From positions 1 through 64,000 of the forward strand of contig JAWPGT010000018.1 in NCBI GenBank assembly GCA_034638255.1: a stretch of DNA of 64,000 nucleotides, in the 5' to 3' direction. Numbering within the stretch: the first letter of the stretch is position 1; the number at the start of each line of letters is the position of its first letter. The notes under the pieces are model-generated. The model made no database searches. It was not told the origin of the DNA and saw only the letters and a list, made by a program, of their open reading frames with translations. Positions 1 through 11,438 of the stretch are shown piece by piece. The translations under genes were made by a program, and so were the position numbers. The stretch is from Coprinus comatus. Taxonomy: Eukaryota; Basidiomycota; Agaricomycetes; Agaricales; Agaricaceae.

Positions 1-2330
1 GTAGCAACTGGACTTACTGATCGCCTTGCCGAAGCAATGGAGTCAGTAAAGACAAACAAGCGACGAACATCTGGAAAGGCCAAAGCCTTTTGGATGCCCA
101 TACGGATAGCAAATAACTCCCCTCCTGGAGCTGTTACCTTTCCAGCGACCTGTCTCTGAGATAGACAGCGTCCCCCCTGAAATACCATGGCTGCTGAAAT
201 AACCTGGTGAGTACCTGTGAGAGGCAGACTTGCATCCGCCGCTACATAGGCACCCTGTGGATCACCCCGGATGTCGTCAAGAAACACATCCAATCTTGAG
301 ACATAAGTGTGAAGGTGCTGAGTGGCATCTTCACTTGGTTTGATGTATGCTGTGAACTTGATCCAGGTAGAGAACAGGTCCAATAAGCGAGATCCAGGGC
401 GAGCTTCATCCACCATAGGGTTGAAACACCTCACCAAGTTCTGGGAGCCGCTTGTTGGCTTCCAGGAGAGCAGACTTGACTTTACACTTCTGGAATGGCC
501 TATCCAGCAGAGCTCGGAGAGGGTGGGTAGGATGGAGAGTTGCTAGCCGGAAGATTGCACGTTCAGATAGCTTCTTGAGATGGAGTCCAATGGGAATGAG
601 GCCGGCAAGAGCTTCAGTCCCACCAGTGGGGGAAGTGCGAAAAGCACCAGTGATCCACAGTGCAGCTTTACACTGCATAATATTGAGGGATTTCACAGCA
701 CCTTTGTTCCGGGCACCATTGAAGAACCAGAGTCGATGGCCATATGTTGCAATGGGCATAACACAGGATCAGTAGAGAAGATGCTTCTGTTGTGGGAGAA
801 GACCCCTAGATGAGTTACCAAGCATCCCCATTGACTTGACAGTAGATAGAGCCTTGGTAGAGTAGAAACAAACGTGTTCATGGAAGTTGAGAGCACGATC
901 AAAGAAGAACCCAAGGTATCGCCAGTATACCTTGGGACGGAGAGGAGTGAGGCCAGTGTAGGGGACAAAGCCAAGGTCAATAGACGGATTCTCATCACCA
1001 GTTTTGCGAGAGAAATGGAATACTTCAGACTTGTTATGTTCCAGAACAAGTCCAAACAACGTAAACAGATCATGGGAGATGCCATACCCTCCTTGCAGAG
1101 TAGTAATATTCTCATCCCATGTCTTGCCTTGTGCAATGATAGTACCATTGTCAACATATGAGAGCATGGTGCACCCAAGACCAAGTGCACGAATGTCGAA
1201 GATCTTCATCACCGGGGCAATGAAAATAGCAGACATCACTGGAGATAAGGCAGAGCCTTGACCTACCCCCACTGACGCCTCGAAGAACTGGGATTGGAAA
1301 GAGTTCCAGAGGTACGCCGTCTCTCTCCCAACAAGGTATGAAGCAAAGAATCCACCCACTTGAGGTCCAAATCCTTGCTTGCGAAGAATCGCCATGATCA
1401 TGGTGTGATTCAGAGAGGGGAAGAACTGAGCGATGTCAAAGCAACCACGCTTGTCTTGAGACCTTTAGACCACCCGGCACGAACCAGATGGGTGAGGTAC
1501 ATACCCGCATCTTCAGTAGAGCGCTGGATGATGCCGCCACACTGATTAGGATGAAAGACTCCCCATTTGACACAATCAAACTGGAGTCGAGTTGAGATCA
1601 TCTTCTCAATAAGCTTGCCCACTGTGTTGAGAAGCACAATGGGGCGAAAGGATTTGGGAGTGGCATAAGAGGCCTTACCCGGCTTCGGAATGATCACAGA
1701 GACAGACTCCTTGAAGTGACGAGGCCAGTATCCCACTGACATGCAGGAATTGGCAAGATTGATCAGCACACTGCGACAGTCATCATCAGCCACAATGCAC
1801 TTGAGATGGGACCATGTAACATGATCAGGACCAGGGGAAGAGTTAGAAGCACACCCGTCAAGTGCATCCTCTAGCTCCTGTTCAGAGAACAACTGCCAAT
1901 TCCGACTAGGGAGATCAGGAAGTTCGTCCAAAACAGAGACATCTACAGCACGGTCAGAGGCCGCATTGTATGTGCCGTTGAGAGCATCCCATAGGTTGTC
2001 CAGATCGTGACACGGGTGGCCATTGTACTGAATAGCTTCACATGCAGGGAGTTTGCGAGCCTGGACCCAGTTCATGAGATCCCAAGGACGCTTGTTGGTA
2101 GTTGCAATTTCCTTGACCTTGCCGTCAAAGAACTTGCGCTTAGCAGACCGTACAGCCTTGCGAAATGAGGAGTAACCCTCTGGAGTGCGGTTGGCCCTGT
2201 AGGCTTGAAGCGTCTCACTGCACTGATCATCCCACCACGACTTGGCAGCAGGTGAAATAAAGACCTCCTTTGCACTGGCGTCCCAGGCATCGGAGAAGGT
2301 TCGGGAGATAGCTGAAGCAAGCTCCTCCAC
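1..2330 (-). pseudogene. LINE copy 1 ORF2, reverse transcriptase and RNase H part
   Basis: Three frames carry consecutive pieces of one protein: 1410-2330 (linker and RT motifs, including FRPIVLLNTVGKLIEK), 769-1401 (GQGSALSPV and the active-site box) and 406-759, with RNase H continuing to base 1. The pieces line up with the uninterrupted 803-residue frame of copy 2, so at least two frameshifts separate them. The active-site box reads SYVDNGT where copy 2 has SYVDDGT, so one catalytic Asp is lost. No active enzyme can come from this copy. Confidence 0.85.
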
Positions 2331-2344
2331 CAGGTCAGGGGAAG

Positions 2345-3190
2345 TCAGAGCCGGTCTTTCAACAGGCCAATCATCACCATTGACGTATTGACAAAGTTCT
2401 TCTCTTCATCAGACTTCTTTGGCAGAACCTTACGTCGGACCCCAGTGCGAACAGGGTTGACAGGAAATGTCAGGGCCATCGGGATGTGATCCGAAGGTCC
2501 CTGGAGGTCGGGCCGGAGCTCTGGTCGAAGATTGAGACTCTGAGGTATGGGGACAAAGACAAGGTCAATAACAGTGGGGTTAAGACCTTGAGCGAATGGG
2601 ATGTGGGTAGGGCCAGGAACTTGAGGAAGAGAAAGGTCCAGGCTGAGGTCAGATGCAAAATCCAGGATGGTTTGCGCCCAAGTATGATGTTGGTTCCATT
2701 CAGGATCCCACACCGATGATCGGCAATTGAAGTCCCCACCCATAAATACATGAGAAGGTAGATGATCTGCCTGGGCCTGGAGGAGCCGCATAGCAGAGTT
2801 CTGGTCGTCGTTGTAGACATTCATCAGGTTCATGGTCTCACCTCCCTGGAACAAAGAGAGAATGAGGATGTCCCTGTGGTCAATGAGGTCACGTCGCATA
2901 GACGGCCTCAGACTTTGAAGACGATTATGGACATAGGCCATAACACGTGGAGCTGCCTCCTGGGCAGTTGGGGGGCGCACCATATACAGCCACTCGGGAT
3001 GAATAGGAGCACCAATAACATCTTCCCCCTCAGGATTAGAAGAAGAAGGAGCTTGTCGAACCGTCCGCCAGGGTGGTTCTTGGATAAAGAAAACATCAAA
3101 ATCAGACTTAAGATGCTCGAGAAGATATTCAACGTTTCCATAGTTGCGGTTAACGTTGAAAGAAATAATGCGGATATCATGAACAACCTC
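2345..3190 (-). pseudogene. LINE copy 1 ORF2, APE-type endonuclease part
   Basis: The endonuclease domain begins with ISFNVNRN near 3180 and continues with IQEPPW, GGDFNCRSSVWD and SDHIP, the Asn, Glu, Asp/Asn and Asp/His active-site boxes of the exonuclease III/APE fold that nicks the target DNA. The frame shifts near 2960-2985, so the N-terminal part (to about 3190) and the remainder are in different frames. The segment ends at 2345 just before the reverse transcriptase linker. Similarity to the corresponding part of copy 2 (9876-10240) is clear. Confidence 0.8.
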
Positions 3191-3225
3191 CCTAGACCCC
3201 CTTACTCATTGGTTAGGGTTGTCCA

Positions 3226-5181
3226 TCATAAATTACCCCCGGATTTAGAGTCCCTGGACTCTTGATAGCGCCGTTGAATCCAAGCAGAGTCAAAGCGGTG
3301 TTTCCAGAATGAGCACTTGCGCTCATGGGCGTGATGAGCACCCTTACAGTTGAGGCAACGAGCAGCATGAGGACAATCTTCGTTGGCAGGAGTGGGGAGG
3401 ACAGGAGGAGTAGCCTTAGCATTCCCCTTACATGATCCACAGAATTGACGATGGTGGTCTTCCTTGTGAGGACCTCCACAGCGAGGACACTTGAGAGCTT
3501 GAGCTCGACATGTATTGGTTGGATGGCCCCACTTCCAGCAACGCTGGCAGAGAGCAACCCCTGGGTTGGCCCGTGCTGCTCGGATGTAGCAGGTATAAGA
3601 GCCGATGTGAAGGGTTCTGTTGACAAGACCCTTAGCGCGTGTACCCTTTGCAGAGTCCCATATGTCAAACCAGACTGTAACTGTGTCTGCCTTGGCTGAG
3701 TTGCGAACTAGGCGGGGAGAGCCAACCAGCGCAAAACGATCTGACAGGTTTGAAGACCTCACAGCGGCCTCAATGTCCTGGGGAGTGGTGCGTATATCAT
3801 GCAGAGTGATAGGGACATCCAGAATCTTGAGGTAAGACTTGGATGCGGGGAGGTGGCAGGATGGGCTGGACGCTTCTCCAAAAAGACGGACCATGCTTGC
3901 CTGAAGGACCTCCAGATCCTTAGGCAAAGCAACAGTGGTGGTGGCCATTGAAAAGCCGTCATATGCTCTGCTCGTTGATTCTACCCGAACAGTTGATTTG
4001 GCTGATACCAAAGCTCGGTTTGCAGCTTCGGTGATTGACGCAGTGGGCTTGTCTTGGTAGGTCTCAAGAACAAGGAGGACTTGGCGCCGTGTTGGGCCAG
4101 AGGTAGTCATCCGAGGTCGACGAGAGGACTTGGGGGATGACGGTGAGGAGGCTTGGTTGGCAAGAGCTACCAACCGCTCAGGAGACAAACTAGGAAACAC
4201 CTTTGCCAAAGCCACAAGGGCTTCAGAAGAGGATGTATTCGCTGGTTGAGGTGACAAATTCTGTCGGGCTGCTTGCGCAAAGGTACGTCTACCCTTGGGC
4301 TTAGTAGCAAGAGGAACAACAGGAGGGGGACCACGACGAGCATGGTTAGCTGGACCTGTAGGAGCAGAGGGCGCAGGAGCTGGGGTAGCAACTGGTGGAA
4401 TAGCAGCTGGCCCCTTGCTCTTGCCTGAGGGGGGAACTGGAGTCATCTCGACATCTGCCTCAACGCCTGGATCCAGGCGAGGAGGAGTGAATGGAATTGG
4501 GTGTGGTGCAGCAGGATCCTGTTGCAGCAACACCCGGGGAGTAGAAGGTGCCTGCCCATGAGCAGAGACGCCGAGAGTACTAGCCAGGTTAGCCCTCAAA
4601 CTCTTGGGAGCAAACCGGGAGCCAATCCTGACTTCAGCAAAGCCAGAAGATACAAGGGCCTCACCAAACTCTAGAATAGTGGAGGCTAGGGATTTATGAA
4701 GCTCAGAATGAGGGTTAATACCTTCAGGAGCAGGAACAGTGAGCCACTTAGCAATCCTGCCAAGTGTTTCGTCTATTTCCTTCATATTACCCTCATATTC
4801 CTCCTGATCGCCTGATCGTTGGGGAGGGACGGGGATACGAGATATTTCTTCCTCCACTCCAAACGGCAAGGCAAGGTGAGGAGAACTGGGGCGGCTATGA
4901 TCCGGAGATGGATTGGATGATAAGGAGTGGCTCCTCCTATGAGAAGAATGCCTAGATGAGGGCTCCCTACGACTTTGGGAAGGGAGTGTACCAGTATAAC
5001 GTCCTCGGGCATCAAGGCCAAGTCCGCTGTTGAGTGCATAATGAGCACTAGAAGTGCCCTGGAGGTCCAGGGGAGTGTTGGGGTTCATGGGAGCATCTGG
5101 GGAAAGATCACCTTCTCCCGGGTTAGCAGGATAAAGTGACCGCCTCAAATTTGGAACGGGGTGAGAGGGTGTTTGTGGCAT
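3226..5181 (-). CDS. LINE copy 1 ORF1, Gag-like zinc-knuckle protein
   Basis: Open frame of 651 codons from the first ATG in frame (MPQTPSHPVPNL). The N-terminal half is Ser/Pro-rich and low in structure. The C-terminal quarter holds three Cys/His clusters: CQRCWKWGHPTNTC, then CPRCGGPHKEDHHRQFC, then CLNCKGAHHAHERKC. This is the layout of nucleic-acid-binding ORF1/Gag proteins of I/Tad-type LINEs, which coat the RNA and carry it to the target. It is the only intact reading frame in this copy. Its stop lies just before the endonuclease frame on the same strand, as expected for a bicistronic LINE RNA. Confidence 0.85.
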   Translation of the reverse strand: MPQTPSHPVPNLRRSLYPANPGEGDLSPDAPMNPNTPLDLQGTSSAHYALNSGLGLDARGRYTGTLPSQSRREPSSRHSSHRRSHSLSSNPSPDHSRPSSPHLALPFGVEEEISRIPVPPQRSGDQEEYEGNMKEIDETLGRIAKWLTVPAPEGINPHSELHKSLASTILEFGEALVSSGFAEVRIGSRFAPKSLRANLASTLGVSAHGQAPSTPRVLLQQDPAAPHPIPFTPPRLDPGVEADVEMTPVPPSGKSKGPAAIPPVATPAPAPSAPTGPANHARRGPPPVVPLATKPKGRRTFAQAARQNLSPQPANTSSSEALVALAKVFPSLSPERLVALANQASSPSSPKSSRRPRMTTSGPTRRQVLLVLETYQDKPTASITEAANRALVSAKSTVRVESTSRAYDGFSMATTTVALPKDLEVLQASMVRLFGEASSPSCHLPASKSYLKILDVPITLHDIRTTPQDIEAAVRSSNLSDRFALVGSPRLVRNSAKADTVTVWFDIWDSAKGTRAKGLVNRTLHIGSYTCYIRAARANPGVALCQRCWKWGHPTNTCRAQALKCPRCGGPHKEDHHRQFCGSCKGNAKATPPVLPTPANEDCPHAARCLNCKGAHHAHERKCSFWKHRFDSAWIQRRYQESRDSKSGGNL

Positions 5182-5296
5182 TTGGGATACCAAGTTTCAA
5201 GTGAAACTGCCGGCCAGGGGATGAGAAATTGGAGGTACAAGTTGCTGGTGGGTGGTTTCTCAATTAGGCAGGTGGTGGTAACAGATCAAGAAGCGA

Positions 5297-5766
5297 TGGA
5301 ATAGTATATCATTGACATAGACAATGGCAATGCAGATCTTGCCAGTTTTCTTGTCTTGGTAGATATATACACCTGCATTGGATTCACATCAATCAAAGCC
5401 TAGGTCTTTCATGGAAGTTGCCATTTCCTTCCACCAGGCCAGTCTGGCTTGTTTAAGGCTGTACAATGTGTGATGTAACCTCCAGACCTTGTTCTCCTTC
5501 CCTTTCTGGATGAAACCTTCAGGTTGTTTCATATAGATTTCTTCATCCAGTTTTCCATATAAGTATGCTGTCTTTACATCGACAGCCTCAATATCCCAAT
5601 CATTCAAAGTTGCTAAGCCAAGAAGGATATGAGTGGACTCATAACATACAACTGGAGAAAATAATTCATCAAAGTTGATGCCTTCGACCTGAGAGAAACC
5701 TTTTGCCATGAGACAAGCACATTTCCAGCCATCTCCTTTGACATTAAAAACCCATTGGGTTGGGGC
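5297..5766 (-). pseudogene. Ty1/copia reverse transcriptase fragment interrupted by LINE copy 1
   Basis: Minus-strand frame with LMAKGFSQVEGINFDEL, KTAYLYGKLDEEIYMKQPEG and AWWKEMA, the typical fingers and palm of a copia reverse transcriptase. It is closely related to the plus-strand copia at 14640-15560. A stop lies near 5389. The frame then runs to YVNDILF, the active-site box (YVDD in working enzymes), and is cut there by the 5' end of LINE copy 1. It also stops abruptly upstream near 5766, where similarity to copia ends. The other half of the host element should lie beyond the left edge of the window. Confidence 0.85.
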
Positions 5767-5930
5767 GTTCTCCTCAGAGCCAGTCGTCCCAGTCGTAGTC
5801 TGTTCCTATTCTCATTTACTCTTGTAGTTACATTATGATTGCTGACTAATATAGTGTCTGATGTGTAGTTACTCTGGGGGTGCCTATCTCCCTATTCCAT
5901 CTCCCCCCTCTCTATATGGTGGCGTCCTCG

Positions 5931-6400
5931 TCATCGATCTGCTACTTGGCGTGCAATCGGCTCATCATCATTACCATCACTCTCTGCCTCATCTTCATAG
6001 AACATTCTTGGCTCTTCACTACTGTTGTAAGTTTTTTCTGATTCTTCAGCCTCAGTCTTGGACTCTAACTTTGAACCTCCTTTGTCAACTGCTCCTCCTT
6101 CATGTTCTTCCTCATTCATCTCATTGTCTCCTTCCTCCAATCTCAACTTTTGCTCTTCTGCTAACTTTGTACCTTCTCTTGGATCAAATCTTCGCATTCT
6201 TCATGCATGGTACAACCCATCAAGCTCCTTCCCATCCAGGTCTTCTAGTTTGAATGAATTCAAGAGTTGCTCTTTGATTCTGCATGGTAGAGACCACATT
6301 GGTGTGAGCTTCCTATCTGCACTGTGAGTGTTGGCTAGGTCGTTCCTAAAAACCTGAACTAGGTCACCAATGTTGAATTCTGCAATTCAGCCTTTAGATT

Positions 6401-6402
<2 letters not shown>
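5931..6402 (-). pseudogene. Ty3/gypsy polyprotein C-terminal tail
   Basis: Minus-strand reading gives GDLVQVFRNDLANTHSAD, KLTPMWSLPCRIKEQLLNS and a following charged tail rich in Glu and Lys with RRFDPREGTKLAEEQ. This is the segment after the integrase core in fungal Ty3/gypsy polyproteins. One TGA stop lies in it, just before the RRFDPREG segment (near 6198). It is the partner of the integrase fragment at 11439-11695: LINE copy 2 (6403-11438) separates the two. Some integrase residues appear missing between the halves. Bases 5767-5930, to its left, may hold the element's 3' end but show nothing definite. Confidence 0.7.
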
Positions 6403-6444
<42 letters not shown>

Positions 6445-6500
6445 ACAATTTATATTCGTGGTGCTCGGACGCAGTCCGCTAGCAACCCCAGAGGGGTTGC
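6403..6500 (-). other. LINE copy 2 3' end: poly(A) tail and two adjacent hairpins
   Basis: The T run at 6403-6439 marks the 3' tail. Immediately inside are two perfect hairpins: a 5-bp stem with a 3-nt loop at 6466-6478 (CGGAC/GTCCG) and an 8-bp stem with a 3-nt loop at 6482-6500 (GCAACCCC/GGGGTTGC). In several LINE families a 3' stem-loop is what the element's own reverse transcriptase recognises at the start of target-primed reverse transcription. The position here fits that role; function is inferred. Confidence 0.65.
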
Positions 6501-6689
6501 AGTAAATACAAACAACTAGTATCTACAGTATGGTACAGAAACAGTCTGGCTAGCTGGATATGGGTGTGCCTAATGCCACACCTGGGAGATGGGTCAGTTT
6601 AACGCCTGGCCAAATAGGAAGGGGGAACAATATCTCCTGTGCATCAGGAGTTTGCAGGGCAGAGTCGCCCATACTGTATCCTTCTAGAG

Positions 6690-9600
6690 TTATCCAACAC
6701 CTGCTGGGGGATCAGGCCTGAATGCAAATGCAGAGGGATTGTCATTCAGAAATTCAAGAAGGCCTTCAACAGAAGTTGGAAGACCTCCATGGCGGTGATA
6801 CCTCCTACAAGAGGTAAATATGTGACTCCGTGTCTCCATGCGATTACCACATGGGCATGAAGTAGGAAGAGTGGGGTGGAATCTTGCCCTATATTCACCT
6901 ATAGGAGCATGACCAAGGATAGCATGGCACATCTGTGTTGATAATGACACAGATGCCTTGGCAAGTGGGAGCCATGAGCCACCATGAAGGTAGCTTGGCT
7001 GGAGTGGGGTGTTTTTAGACCCCTTGAGGTCCATGAAGTGATGGCCTCGGTACTTGGATGAGCGGAACATAGTGATCCATTCGTCTGAGCAGTGTTGAGT
7101 GCAATCTTTACGAAGGCGCTCAAGAGATGTTGTGGGAACCACACCATGTGGAACCTGTAGTGATGTTGCAAGCTCATGGGCTTGTTGATGTACTTTCCAT
7201 TTTGCCTTGGAAGGAACATGGACAAGGTGAATGGAAGATTCTGGTTCTTGTTGGAACCAGTCCCCAAGTGCACGTGTAATAGCCAGAGCATGGCTCTGTC
7301 CTGATTGTACAGTGGGTCTTACTGCTCGTCTTGCAACAGCAATTGAGTCAGTAAATATAAGAATATGTTTGACACCTGGCAAGGAGACAGCCTTGCAGAT
7401 CCCAAGACGCATTGCAAATAACTCCCCTCCAGGGGCAGTCACTTTCCCAGCTACTTGCCACAACTGAATGCAGCGAGCTCCCTGGAACACAACAGCTGCC
7501 GAGACAGCTTGGTAGCACCCTACAAGTGGTAGACTTGCATCTACACCTGCATAAGCACCCTGTGGATCACCTTGTACATCCTCTAAGAGATGATCAAGGT
7601 GTATGATATAATTCTGGAGATGAGCTGCTGCATCTTCTCTAGGTTTGTGATATGCAGTAAACTTGATACAGTCTGGGAATTGATCAAGTAACCAAAATCC
7701 TGGGCGCGCTTCAGACACAGTGGGGTCAAAGTGTTCACCCAGTTCATGGAGGCGGTTGTTTGCCTCCATAACTGCTGACTTGACTTTCAACTGGAAGGTC
7801 TGAGTCATGCCAGTGATTGATGTAGGATGGGCATCTGCCTCTCCTTGGTATGGCCTATCAAGCAATGCTCGAAGTGGGTGTGAGGGTTGAAGAGTCCCTA
7901 TACGGAAGATAGCACGTTCCAATAGTTTCTTAAGATGTAACTGTATGGGGATGAGCCCTGCAAGAGACTCAACTCCACCTGTTGGAGATGTGCGAAATGC
8001 ACCTGTAACCCACAATGCAGCTTTACGTTGCATTGTGTTGAGAGATTTCAGAGCACCTTTGTATCGGGCACCCTTGAAGTACCATAGGCGATGCCCATAG
8101 GTGGCTATGGGCATCACACATGAGCGATAGAGAAGACGCTTCTGCTGTGGAAGGAGTCCTCGGGTTGAATTACCAAGCATGCCCATAGCTTTCACAGTGG
8201 ACAATGCCTTAGTAGAGTAGAAGCGGACATGCTCTTTAAAAGTAAGAGCACGGTCAAAGTAAAATCCCAAGTACCTCCAATATGGTTTGGGGCGCAGAGG
8301 AGTGTCTTCAGTAAATGGAGGAAATCCCAGGTCAATGGCTGGGTTTTCTGTGTTGTTTGGCTTGCGCGCAAAGTGGAATACTTCAGACTTGTCATGTTCC
8401 ATAACAAGTCCAAAAGATGTGAGGATATTATGAACAATTCCATATGCTCTTTGGAGCGTAGGTATATTGTCTGTAGGAGTCTTGGCCTGGGCCAAGATAG
8501 TACCATCATCTACATAGGAGACCATTGTGGACCTCAGATTGTGTGCCCGTAAATCAAACAACTTCATTACTGGGGACATGTAAAGTGCAGATAGTACTGG
8601 TGACAAGGCAGAGCCCTGGCCCACTCCTACTGAGGCTGCAAATGGATCTGATTGGAAGTTATTCCACAAATAGGAGGTCTCTCTCCCAACCAGATATGAT
8701 GCAAAGAATCCAGCCACATGTGGTCCAAATCCTTGTTTGTGTAGTATCGCCATGAGCATGTCATGGTTCAATGAAGGAAAGAACTGAGCAATATCAAAGG
8801 CAATAATGCTTGTCTTGAGGCCTCTAGCCCATCCAGCTTGCACTATATGGGTGAGGTACATCCCTGCATCTTCAGTGGAGCGTTGGATAATGCCCCCACA
8901 TTGATTTGGATGGAAAATGTTCCATTTGACACAGTCAAATTGGAGACAAGTTGAGATCATTTTCTCAATGAGTTTCCCTAAGGTGTTCAACAGCACAATA
9001 GGCCGGAATGCCTTTGGGGTAGCATATGAGGCTTTGCCTGGTTTTGGTATAATAACTGACACAGACTCCTTAAAGTGATCTGGCCAATGCCCTACATGCA
9101 TGCAGGCACTAGCAAGGTCGACGAGTACTTTGCAGCAGTTGTCATCTGCTACTATGTGCTTCAGGTGAGACCATGTGATATGATCTGGGCCAGGGGCAGA
9201 GTTGGAGGCACACCCATCAAGGGCTTCCTTCAGCTCATGCTGTGAAAATGACTTCCATTCTCTTTCAGGGAGGTTAGGAAGAGCATCAAGGATATGGACA
9301 TCTACAGGGCGGTTGGAAGCCGCATTGTAGGTACCATTAAGTGCACCCTAAAGGGTGTTGAGATCATGGCAGGGTCGGCCATTGTATTGAATGGCCTCAC
9401 ATGCTGGGAGTTTGCGAGCTTTGACCCAATCCATGAGGTCCCAAGGTTGCTTGTTGGTGGTAGCAATCTCCTTGACTTTAGCATCAAAGAAGACCCGTTT
9501 TGCAGCCCTTATTGTTCTGTGGAATGTGGCAAAGTCCTCTGGGAGTCTGCTCTCCCTATAGGTCTGAAGCGTATCTGAACATTCCTGGTTCCACCAGGAT

Positions 9601-9839
9601 TTTGCTCTTGAAGAAAGGAAGGCATTCTTGGTACTGGTATTCCAGGCCTCAGAAAAGATTTGAGAGATAGCCGAAGCCATCCCCTTCACCTCTGCCTCTG
9701 TAGTTAGGGCTATTCCAGCTAGCTGGCTAAGGCCCTGAATGCAAGCAGTAAGAAAGGAAACCTCCTCATCAGAGTCCTTTGGTAATACTTTGCGGTGTAT
9801 CCCTGTCTTGGTGACAGGGATGGGATATGTAAGGGTCAA
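6690..9839 (-). pseudogene. LINE copy 2 ORF2: reverse transcriptase and RNase H, one internal stop
   Basis: One reading frame covers this region with a single in-frame stop near 9348, where copy 1 has Trp (TGG to TAG). Downstream of the first Met at 9101 the frame is open for 803 codons. It contains KPGKASYATP, FRPIVLLNTLGKLIEK, GQGSALSPV, the intact catalytic box SYVDDGT, an RNase H domain (YAGVDASLPL, LIFTDSIAVARR) and a C-terminal Cys/His cluster CPCGNRMETRSHIFTSC. These domains copy the RNA at the nicked target and remove the template strand. This is the only reverse transcriptase in the window with an intact YxDD box. Without read-through of the stop, the N-terminal linker would be lost. 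Confidence 0.88.
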
Positions 9840-9875
9840 TGGGACATGATCCGATGAACCCCTCAGATCTGGACA

Positions 9876-10349
9876 TCACTCAGGAACTAGGTTGATACTC
9901 TGAGTGATGGGGGCAAATACCAGATCTATGACTGTAGATCGTAGACCGGCTGCATGGGGAATATGGGTAGCACCTGGATTCCTTGGGAGAACCAGATCTA
10001 GGCTAATGTCTGATGCAAAATCTAAGATATTCTGCGCCATGGTATGGTGGTGGTCTACCTCAGGGTTCCAGACTGAGGAATGGCAGTTGAAGTCTCTACT
10101 CATGAATATGTGGGGAGGAAGGTATTCACCTTCTGTCATGAGATGACAGATGGCTGTGTTCTGGGCATCATTGTAAACATTCATCAGGTTCATAGTCTGG
10201 TCACCATGGAACAGTGACAAGATTAGAATATCCCGATGGTGGCACCTGGAAGGGCCAGCAGTGGTCATCCTGGGCCACTTGGAGGCAGTCGGAGGAGGAG
10301 AAGATGATGCTACCTGATTAGCAATAGTAACAATGTGTTCAGGAGGCAA
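9876..10349 (-). pseudogene. LINE copy 2 Gag-endonuclease fusion left by an internal deletion
   Basis: A single frame of 157 codons starts as the middle of ORF1 (EHIVTIANQVASSSPPP, ASKWPRMTTAGPSR, matching copy 1 Gag). Within one codon near 10240 it changes to the middle of the endonuclease (HRDILILSLFHGDQTMNLMN). The zinc knuckles of ORF1 and the first part of the endonuclease are therefore gone. A TGA ends the frame at 9876, but the same frame continues as ORF2 from 9839, so the fusion was in phase with the rest of ORF2. The active-site GGDFN of copy 1 reads SRDFN here. Confidence 0.8.
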
Positions 10350-10389
10350 AGAAGAGAATGTCTGAGCCAGGGTAGCAATAGCTTCTGGC

Positions 10390-11322
10390 TTAGAAGGGTT
10401 CTGGGAGGACGAGGGAGCATTCTGCTTTGTGACTTGAGCAAATGAGCACTTGGAGGGGCAAGGCTTGGTGGCAAGAGGTGGGACAGGAGGAGGGGGGACC
10501 TAGGAGGTTGGGCCTCTTTGCAGGTGGTTGTTGGGGAGGTGGAGTGTTGTTTCTGGCCCTCTTCTTCTTCTTGGGAGGGACAGGAGTGAAGTCGGAGTCT
10601 CCTAGTGGGTTGGGTGGTCTAGGAGGCGTCATAGAGACATCCTCTGGCAAAGGAGGTGTAGGAGGAGGGTGTTGAGGGGGTGGGGGAAGGGGTGGAGCAC
10701 TTGAGCCATCATCAGAAGGTCCAAAGATATGTCCAAGAACATCACCTAAGGTGGTTTGGTCCTGGAGGGAGGTGCTGACTGTAGACCAGCCAGAAGTAGA
10801 GATGCTCTGGCCTAGGGAGGCCAAAGCACCAGCAAGGAGGGTAGACTGCCTGTCTAGAGAGTCCCAGTTGAAGGAGGCAGCAGAAGAATTAAGCCACTTA
10901 GCTAAAATGCCAACAGAGCTTGTAACAACCTCAATTTCCTCCTCAGATCGCTCCGGATTGCCAGATAGAGAAAGAACACGAGAGATAGAGTCCTCAGTAC
11001 CTTCCATGTGGAAGGGTGAACCAAGAGGAGGTGGAATAGAGCTGTCTCTGGGGGGAGATGAGGTTGCTGATAAGGAAACAGACTTCCTGGAGTGAGTAGG
11101 GCTGCTTCTGCGACTTTGGGAGGAAATGTGGGTGGTGTAGCGGTCCCTGGCAGTGCTGGAGGGGTCTACAGGGTTGGCTGGACGACCCCTAGGGGTGTCA
11201 GTAGAGCTGGAGGAGCTGGAACCTGTGATGGGGGGGTCAGGAGGATTATTGGACTGGCGCGCGTCGCCACGGCGTCCGTTTCCCCTGAAATTTTGAGGGA
11301 GTATGGATGGTGTCTTGAACAT
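10390..11322 (-). pseudogene. LINE copy 2 ORF1, N-terminal Gag part
   Basis: Frame starting at the ATG at 11322 (MFKTPSILPQNFRG), corresponding to the start of copy 1 ORF1. It is a Ser/Pro-rich, low-complexity protein with a run of Pro-rich repeats and the basic segment KKKKRARNN. It leaves the frame used by the Gag-endonuclease fusion near 10390, so a frameshift separates the two. The zinc knuckles are missing from this copy. Confidence 0.75.
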
Positions 11323-11438
11323 GGGGTGTACCAAATTTCGAAAGAAACGGTCCACTCGTTGTTGAGGAATAAGCGAAATACGATGTTGGGGGTGATGATT
11401 CCAAAAAAGGCAGGTGGTGGTACTAAATCAAGAAGCGA

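Larger units (their letters stand above)
1..5296 (-). mobile_element. LINE copy 1 (non-LTR retrotransposon, decayed, 3' end outside window)
   Basis: Read on the minus strand, this is a LINE with a Gag-like ORF1 (three zinc knuckles) followed by ORF2 with an APE-type endonuclease, reverse transcriptase and RNase H. That order suits the I/Tad group of fungal LINEs. The 5' end is set at about 5296, because copy 2 ends with the same sequence at 11438, where similarity between the two stops. The flanking DNA beyond 5296 is copia reverse transcriptase, so the LINE inserted into a copia element. ORF2 is broken by frameshifts into several pieces. Window base 1 lies inside the RNase H region, so the 3' UTR and tail are not visible. 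Confidence 0.9.
6403..11438 (-). mobile_element. LINE copy 2 (non-LTR retrotransposon with poly(A) tail)
   Basis: Second LINE of the same family as 1-5296, in the same orientation and better preserved. On the plus strand it begins with a run of 37 T (6403-6439), the copy of its poly(A) tail. It ends at 11438 with the same 5' terminus as copy 1. It carries ORF1 (10390-11322), a fused and internally deleted junction to the endonuclease (near 10240), and a nearly continuous ORF2 (6690-9839). It is inserted in the integrase region of a minus-strand Ty3/gypsy element whose halves lie at 5931-6402 and 11439-11695. I could not define a target-site duplication. Confidence 0.9.

Noticed and set aside
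5861..6327. Plus-strand ORFs of 89-130 codons
   Set aside because: They are complements of the minus-strand gypsy C-terminal tail and have no own motif.
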